Shown here: piece by piece, positions 57,698 through 64,000 of the stretch
Position numbering within the stretch: the stretch's first letter is position 1
How the letters are laid out: the number at the start of each line of letters is the position of its first letter
Assembly (NCBI GenBank): GCA_026936335.1
Contig: JAPMXV010000032.1
Span: 310,001-374,000, forward strand
From: Mantamonas sphyraenae
Lineage: Eukaryota; CRuMs; Mantamonadidae
Direction: 5' to 3'
DNA length: 64,000 nt
The notes under the pieces: generated by a model
What the model was told of the DNA's origin: nothing
Database searches by the model: none
What the model saw: the letters and a program-made list of their open reading frames with translations, nothing else
Program-made: the position numbers and the translations under genes

Positions 57698-60600
57698 TGG
57701 AGACCGGGAGGAAAGACAATGGAGATAGCGCGTTGCATTGTAGTACAGGGCTAAATGAGAATCATAGTCGTCCATGTCAGGGGTTGCCTTGGGCCGATCG
57801 TCGTTTGCGTCCTCCTCATCGTCATCATCATCGTCATCGTCTTCTTCATCATCGTCATCGTCTTCATCCGTGACCAGATGACGTGTCTGCGCCTCTCGGT
57901 TGCTCCAATACTCTCGCAAGTACGATTCTGTGACGCCATCCGACTCATCAGACTCTTCTTCCTCCTCCTCCTCTTCATCGTCGTCAGTGTCGTTTGTCGT
58001 CCTTCTGACCCTCTTTGTGTGTGCCCCTGTCCTTGTCCTCTTTCTCCTCTTTGCCTGTGGGAGTGCCTGATGCATTCTCTTCCTCGTCAGTGTCCGAGTC
58101 GGTGTCGTCGTCGTCGTCGTTGCGGTCGTCGTCGTCCGAGTCGCCGTCTCCTCTCTCCTTCTTCCACTGGTCGTGGTACTCGTCGTAGTCGACGCCTTCG
58201 ACACGTTCCATCTGTTTGTTGCGAATGTAGGCAGTGATGCTGCCATGGTGGCCTTCGTCTTCACTGCCCTCGTCCTCGTCGTTGATGGGCGTCAAGAAAT
58301 CAACCAAGCGCTGCAGCAGCTCCTCGGCCTGGCCCATGAGACGGGACGTGGACACCAGATGGTTGTTCTTCCAGACCAAGCCCTCATTGGTCAGCGACAC
58401 AAAGGCCATGCCTGTCCTGTGGATGAGGGTGGCGTGTGTGTCCATGCGACCTCGTTGCCCGGCAAAGGTGTCCTCCACAAAGCCGAATTTGGCCAACAGT
58501 GCCTCCTGCAGTTGTTGATTGTCCATGACACTGCGAGGCAGGGGGATGATGAAGGGCAGGTGCATGGGGTGCCTGTCCAGGGTCAACTGAGTTTGAGGAA
58601 TCTGCACCAGGATGAAGCCGCAGCTCTTGGCACGCCGTTGACACATCTGTACAAAGTCTTCCACGACGCAACCTGTGCACATGAGCCAACGCAGCTCCAG
58701 GTGGTAGCACTTGTTGGGATTGAACACAGAGTCGTAGTGTAGAAACAGCCACTCGTAGCGCTGCGCCTTGCTCGATTGCATCTCGATTTTGAGCTGGTGA
58801 GGTTTGTTGGCACGAGGAGGTGGAGGCGCTGGCACCATCCCTCGCGACTGGGACGATCCCGTTGATTTGTTGGTGCCGGACGACCCTGCCGAGTTGCTCT
58901 CTCTGCGAATGGCACGCGACAAGAGTGAGGCATCCCCGGTCTCATCCCTGTCCTCTTGCACATCCTGTTGCTCCTCTGCGTCTTCGCTGGCCTCGCTTTG
59001 GCTCTCTCCCGACTCGCTATGACCCTCGTCCCTGCTGCTGTTGCTGCTGCTGCTGTTGGAGTGTTCGCTGTCGCTAGATGCGCTCGATCGGTCAATGGTC
59101 ACATTGAGGGTCAGTGGCGGTCGCTTGGTTCCCTTGGTCAGTCGACTGAGCAGGGAGTCTTTGAATTTGATGAAGCGCTGGATCAGCTCTTCGTTCTCTT
59201 CGATCTGTTGAGCGTGCGACGATGCCCCACCCTCCTCCTCCAGATCCTCTGTATCGTCGCCGTCACCTGCAGACGTACCCACGCCTGAGTTGCTGCCTCG
59301 TTTGCTGTCACCCGTGCGGCTGCTGCCAGCCCTGCGTTCCCGTACGGGGATGAGGGCAAAGCGAATGCGCCAGTACTTGAGGTTGTCTGTCAGCACCATC
59401 TCCATGTCATCACAGATGAGGTTGTCCAAGTAATTCCAGTGGTATTCGTTGGTCTGGTCCTGGCTGTGGATGTCAATGGCCATGGGGCGGAAGCGGTGCA
59501 TGTGCGAGTCGTACAGATTGTACGGGTAGCGAAGGGACGGCAACGGTTCGCTGCTCACGCGACGGTACCGCTCCACTTCGATGTTCTGTGCCTGCGGGTC
59601 ACACACAAGCTTGTGGAAGCGGATGCCCTTGCTGAACAGAAAGTACTGCTTGCCCGTGTCCTTGCTGCTCTGCTGTGCAGAGGGTCCCACCACAAGCTGG
59701 TAGCCCTGGGCAAGGCGTTGCGACACCACCTCGTGCAGCAGCGTCTCTGTTTGGTTGCCGTACGCATTGTCGTCCGGAATGAGCGAAATGATGTAATTGT
59801 TGGCCGAATAGTGCTGCAGCAGCTCGTGTGCCGACGGAAAGTAGTCGGTGGTCAGAGGCAGACACGCAGGCGTGCGGATGGCATTCCACGTCACAGGGTG
59901 TGGGTTGTAGTTGATGTTCAGCGCAAAGATGTGCGACCAGCGTCGGATATTGCTCGTGCCCTTTTGCGAGCTCTGGAACGCCTCGTTTGTCTGGAACGGA
60001 TTGACACTGTGCAGCCGCGACGCCATCACAGACGCAAAGTAGGCGGCCGACGACACCGACGCTGCGCGCACACTGCCACTCATCTCACTCAACGAGGTGG
60101 CTGCAGGGCCACTCGAACCGCCTGCCAGCAATCCACCACCACCTCCTCCCGTACTTGATAGCGACCCTGTCACGCCGCCCTTGCCGCTACCGCTTGACGC
60201 TCCACCACGCCCACCAGTTGCAACACCACCCTCGGAATCTGCTACAGCTTCTCCGCCTGCAATTGCTCGGCTGCGTGCCATGTTCCACTCAAACGACGAC
60301 CGTTGCTCGAACGACGAGCTGAGGATGCCCACGTCTGCACGCACTGCCCCTGCACTTGTGCTTGCGTTGATCCGCGTGTTCTGCTTCGTCATCCTTCGTC
60401 GCATACGCGTGTCCACATCATCATCATCATCGTCATCGTCGTCTTCGTCTTCGTCATCATCATCATCGTTGCCGTCACCTCCCTCGTCCTCTCCATTCCC
60501 CTCCTCTCCACCTCCATGGTTGCGTGTCCCTGCACCCTTGGTGCGTCTCTCCTTGTCCTCTGGCCCCACACGACGTGCCAGGCGGTTGCTCATCCTGCCC

Positions 60601-63600
60601 ATCTCCTTGCGGAAGCTGGCCTTGCCCTTGCTCTCGTACTCATCCACAGACACTGTGCGTTTGCCAGGCGAAACAAACACGGGTTTCGATCGTCGCACCT
60701 GTGCATGCGACCGTGCGGGTTTCCATGGCGAGTCCTCGCCTTTGTCGTCCCCATCGTGTGGAACTGCCCCGTCCCCTTCCTCATCCTCATCATCGCTCCC
60801 GTCGTCCCCCAATCCCAACGCCTCCACATCCACCAAATCCGTACTGTACACGCTGTCCGAGTCCCTGTGCGTCGACATGGGCGATCCCACGTCCGACAGC
60901 TCGTCCCCGTCCGCATTCGATCCTGTATCCCCTCGTCTTCCGTCGTCGCCTCCATGTCATCATCATCATCATCATCATCATCCCCCCTTCCTCAAGGGTC
61001 CTTCTGCGTGCATTGTGTGCTGTTTCTCTCTCTGATAACGTGCCACGCGCCGCAGATGATTGCAATCCACCGCTGCGGCCTCCTTGCTGAGGCGCCTGTT
61101 TGATCCTCCCAGCTGTGCTCGATCCACGTTCCCTGCGTCCACCTCCTCGTGTACGCGATGCCAATAGGGCACTTCCACGTCCCACGCTGCCTTCGCGACT
61201 CCCATGCCGTACCCTGTTGTGCTCTCGCAGCGCTCGTTCGTCCAACTGACTTTGCCACCTTCCGGATCCATCACGTCCCTGGTACGCCCATGGCCGCTGT
61301 TGTTGTTGTTGTTGTTGTTGTTGCTTCCACTGCTGCTGGGATTGCTGTGATTGACTGCTGTCATCTCGTCCACCACCACCACCACCACCTCTCTGTCGTC
61401 CACCCACCATAGATCGGCTGCGTGAAGGCCCATGCGAATGTTGGTCTTCGCTCACAAACCTCTTTGGCCGCGCGTGTAGTTTGTATGACGACGACGATGT
61501 CGACGACTCGGAATCCGTCGTGTGCTGGCGTGGCGGACGCGTACGCATGGCACTCGACCGCTTGGGGAATCCTTCGGTGGTGGCAAACAAGTTGCGGTCG
61601 TAGCTGGCTGCACTGTGGCTGCTCAATGTCTTGGGCACCGTCACAGTGCTTGGGATGTGACTGGCCGAGTTGAAGTTTGCGTGTGGCACCCTGCGTTCCA
61701 TCCGCCCCAGTCCACTGTTTTTGCGTTTGGGCTTCAATCCAGCCTGCAACGATTCACCCATACCGCTGCCACTGCTGCTGCCACCGTTGCCCTGTTGTTG
61801 TTTCACGCGGAAGCGATCCAAACCCAACTGCGCCATCATGGCATAGTCCACTGGAATGAGGGTGGACGGGAACGGGGCACCTGCGTGCATGCTCATCTCA
61901 AACTCCACATCGTAGTACTGGTTGTTGATCCAATGCGGAATGTCAAAGGAGGGCGCCGTGTCCGAAATGTGATGCGTGCGGAACGCAGGCACCAGGTGCA
62001 ACGGCACAGGTCCCAGATTCACCAGATCCAAGCCGATGCCCTCGTCGATCATACGCTGCGTCGTCAGTTGATGCAGGTCTTTGTACACATCAAACACACC
62101 CGATCCTGCAGAAACCGTCAGCACCATCTGTCCCGTGCGCATCAGGTCACGGTCAATGTAGTGCTTGTCAAAGATGTTCAGCGCAAGATTGATCATCTCC
62201 AAGAAATTCCCGTGCGCCGCGGTCGAATTGACTCCAATCGGATGGTCATCTTGCACCAACGACGACGAACGCACCATCATGGACGCTGAGGACTCCGACG
62301 AGGTTGAACCGGCACTGCTTGCTCGGCTGCGTGACCCGGTGCGAGTGGGGCTGTCGTACGGCTCCACCTGCGTCACCGAGGGAGACGCATCGCTGTTGGA
62401 AGCGTCTTGGATGACATCGTTGTAGGAACGCCAGCATGCAAGGTGCGGGAAGGAGGCAATCTCTCGCTTGAGCCTGTCCTTGAGGGAAAGAAAGTCAGGG
62501 CTCAGGTCGTTGTCAATCACCATCTTGTAGTAATCCTTGTAGTAGCGTTGGGTAATGGGGTCGAACAAAAGGCCCTCTGTGGAGTTTTCCTGCTTCAACG
62601 GATCCCAGGCGTCGAAGAAGGTGCGTGAAAACAGGACGACGGTGACGCAGTGGGAACAGCCAAGCGTCTGCCACTCCGTCCACAGCCGGCTCATGAATCG
62701 GTTGAGACATATTTCGTAGTAGAGCTCGCCCGTGTGGTGGTACTGCCACATCTCCTGCGACAACTGGATGCACAACAGGTACTTTGCGCTTCGAGAGCGG
62801 AAAATGAACTTGGTGTTTTCGGTGATCAGGCCACAGCTCACCGGCGTGGTGTGGTTGATGAGCATCTCGCTCACCTGTGCATTGATGCCCGTAAACGTCA
62901 GACTCTTGCGCAGGTAAACACACGAACCGTTGAGCTGCTGCTTCAGACGCCACATGTCCGATCGTGCGATGTACTGGTCCTTGAACATCAACGTCACAAA
63001 CTCAAGTGCCACACTCTCAGGGTGGATGCGACGCACATACACCTCTGAGCGAGCGTGCAGGCCAAACAGCTCCGCCACGTGTCGCAGCAGCGACAAATGG
63101 AAGTTTCCTGCCCGATTTCCTGACACCAAGCCGCCTTCCGTCACCTGCGATGTGTTTCATGCACGCCCCACCTCATCGTGTGAGCACCTTGGACAAACAC
63201 TCACCCTCCCGTTCCACCCCCCACACACCCACACACACGCCACGTGTGGTGGAGGCAACACATAGGCACTGCGGCGCCGTGTACACACGTACATTGAGCA
63301 GCACTTTCTGGTAGGTTGCGTTGGGTTTTGCGATTTCCAAAATGTCCCCCACGCGGATCCAGGGAAAGTGGTCTGCGTTGATGGTCAGCTCGGCTGTGTT
63401 GAAGTCTCGGTTGTGTGTGTTGAGTCGGTGTGCTTTCCCGTCACCGTTGAGCATGCGGTTGTTGTTGGCCGTTCGTGTTGTTGTTGAGGAGGAGCTGCTG
63501 CTGCCTGCCCCGCTCCCTCCGCTCGTGCTGGCACTGCTGCTCCCACTGCTGCTCCCTCCACTCTGCAACGCTGCAGAACCATCCTCAGACAACACCTCTC

Positions 63601-63796
63601 CCTGTCCGTTGCTTGACGGGGACAGGGTGGCTGGGCCGTCCTTGCTCACCGTCGTCGCTGCTGACCCACGTCGGCCGCCTCGTGTTCGTCGCTGCCGGTT
63701 CTTCTGGTTCCCTCGTGAGCGCGACGACCGACCTCGCAACCCCGCAATGGCAATTTTCTTGTTGGGGCTGCTCAGCGGGTGCAGTCGATTCGTCAT
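57620..63796 (-). CDS. IML1: Iml1/DEPDC5, GATOR1 subunit (DEP domain not seen)
   Basis: GATOR1 restrains TORC1 by acting on Rag GTPases at the lysosome. Exon 1 is 63796-63293 (donor GTACGT), the intron 63292-63145, exon 2 63144 onward. The N-terminal domain (FPWIRVGDILEIAKPNATYQ) and structural axis domain (FKDQYIARSDMWRLKQQLNG, VTVVLFSRTFFDAWDP, EMINLALNIFDKHYIDRDL, FDIPHWINNQYYD) are clear. A long Gly/Ser/Gln/Asp insert follows, then the second conserved block (ACLPLTTDYFPSAHELLQHY) and the C-terminal domain (YHLELRWLMCTGCVVEDFVQ). Frame changes are needed at C runs 60,982-60,987 and 60,929-60,932 and at TTT 57,993-57,995. The acidic tail may end at 57620 (overlapping the convergent gene by 78 bp) or 57751. 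About 2,009 residues. Confidence 0.88.
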
Positions 63797-64000
63797 CGTC
63801 CACACTGGGTTCCTGCATGGGCAGTTTGGTTTTGTTGGAGCTGAGCGCGGGTCGTGATGGAGCACGGTCTGCTCGGTTTGCACGTGCACACCGCAAGACG
63901 CACACACACACACACACACACATTGACTAGAAATGGGTGGGGCACTCCTTCCATTGTCCATCACTTTCCCACCTGTTTCAGCCCCGACCCAGCACTCGTC
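63797..64000. other. Upstream region of IML1 with (CA)n tract; window edge
   Basis: Contains a CA microsatellite (about 63,897-63,920) and probably the IML1 5' leader. Open frames continue upstream of the chosen start in two frames, so the IML1 N-terminus may be longer. No separate gene is supported. Confidence 0.45.

Noticed and set aside
60957-60984. In-frame TGA run read as evidence for a variant genetic code
   Set aside because: TGA appears only if the repeat before it is read in the wrong frame; one missing base in the adjoining C6 run gives poly-Asp, and TGA is a normal stop for other genes here.

Overview
The window is nuclear DNA of a unicellular eukaryote with a compact, GC-rich genome. 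It holds about 25 protein genes on both strands. Most genes have 0-3 short GT-AG introns, the standard stop codons fit every reading frame, and intergenic gaps are about 35-240 bp. The gene set (NEK kinase, polycystin channel, FCP1, CCZ1, LST8, Iml1, mitochondrial ribosomal and recombination proteins) is typical of eukaryotes. The lineage cannot be fixed from sequence alone: a free-living protist is an inference. I saw no tRNA, rRNA, CRISPR array or transposon, and no gene-free stretch longer than about 300 bp outside introns.

Layout. 1-13.7 kb: NEK1-like kinase (partial), RBM26-like RNA-binding protein, single-domain MgtE/SLC41 transporter, glutathione transferase, polycystin-2-like channel, FCP1 phosphatase and an acidic protein of unknown function. 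13.7-32.5 kb: a run of minus-strand genes: a leucine-rich-repeat multi-pass receptor, two TVP38/TMEM64 proteins, a divergent kinesin, an ankyrin protein, a large propeller/solenoid-like protein, mitoribosomal mL38 and an ABCA transporter. 32.6-39.5 kb: a second, divergently transcribed ABCA transporter, Mgm101 and CCZ1. 39.6-44.4 kb: a tail-to-tail inverted pair of unusual secreted amphipathic-helix genes. 44.6-64 kb: LST8, an RDD-domain membrane protein, a SWEET transporter, a 2,864-residue coiled-coil protein and the GATOR1 subunit Iml1/DEPDC5.

The most unusual locus is the inverted pair. Both genes encode a signal peptide, an acidic stretch, and then about eight tandem 11-residue cationic amphipathic repeats. 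The 5' 1.67 kb of the two copies, intron included, is nearly identical; the 3' parts have diverged and end in oppositely charged tails. I recognise no known family.

Reading frames in several genes are interrupted by single-base length changes, many of them at short G/C or A runs. Allowing for these restores full domain continuity without any in-frame stop, so I treat them as probable sequence errors rather than pseudogenes. Several genes bear on lysosome/TORC1 biology (LST8, Iml1, CCZ1), but nothing shows they are linked functionally by position.
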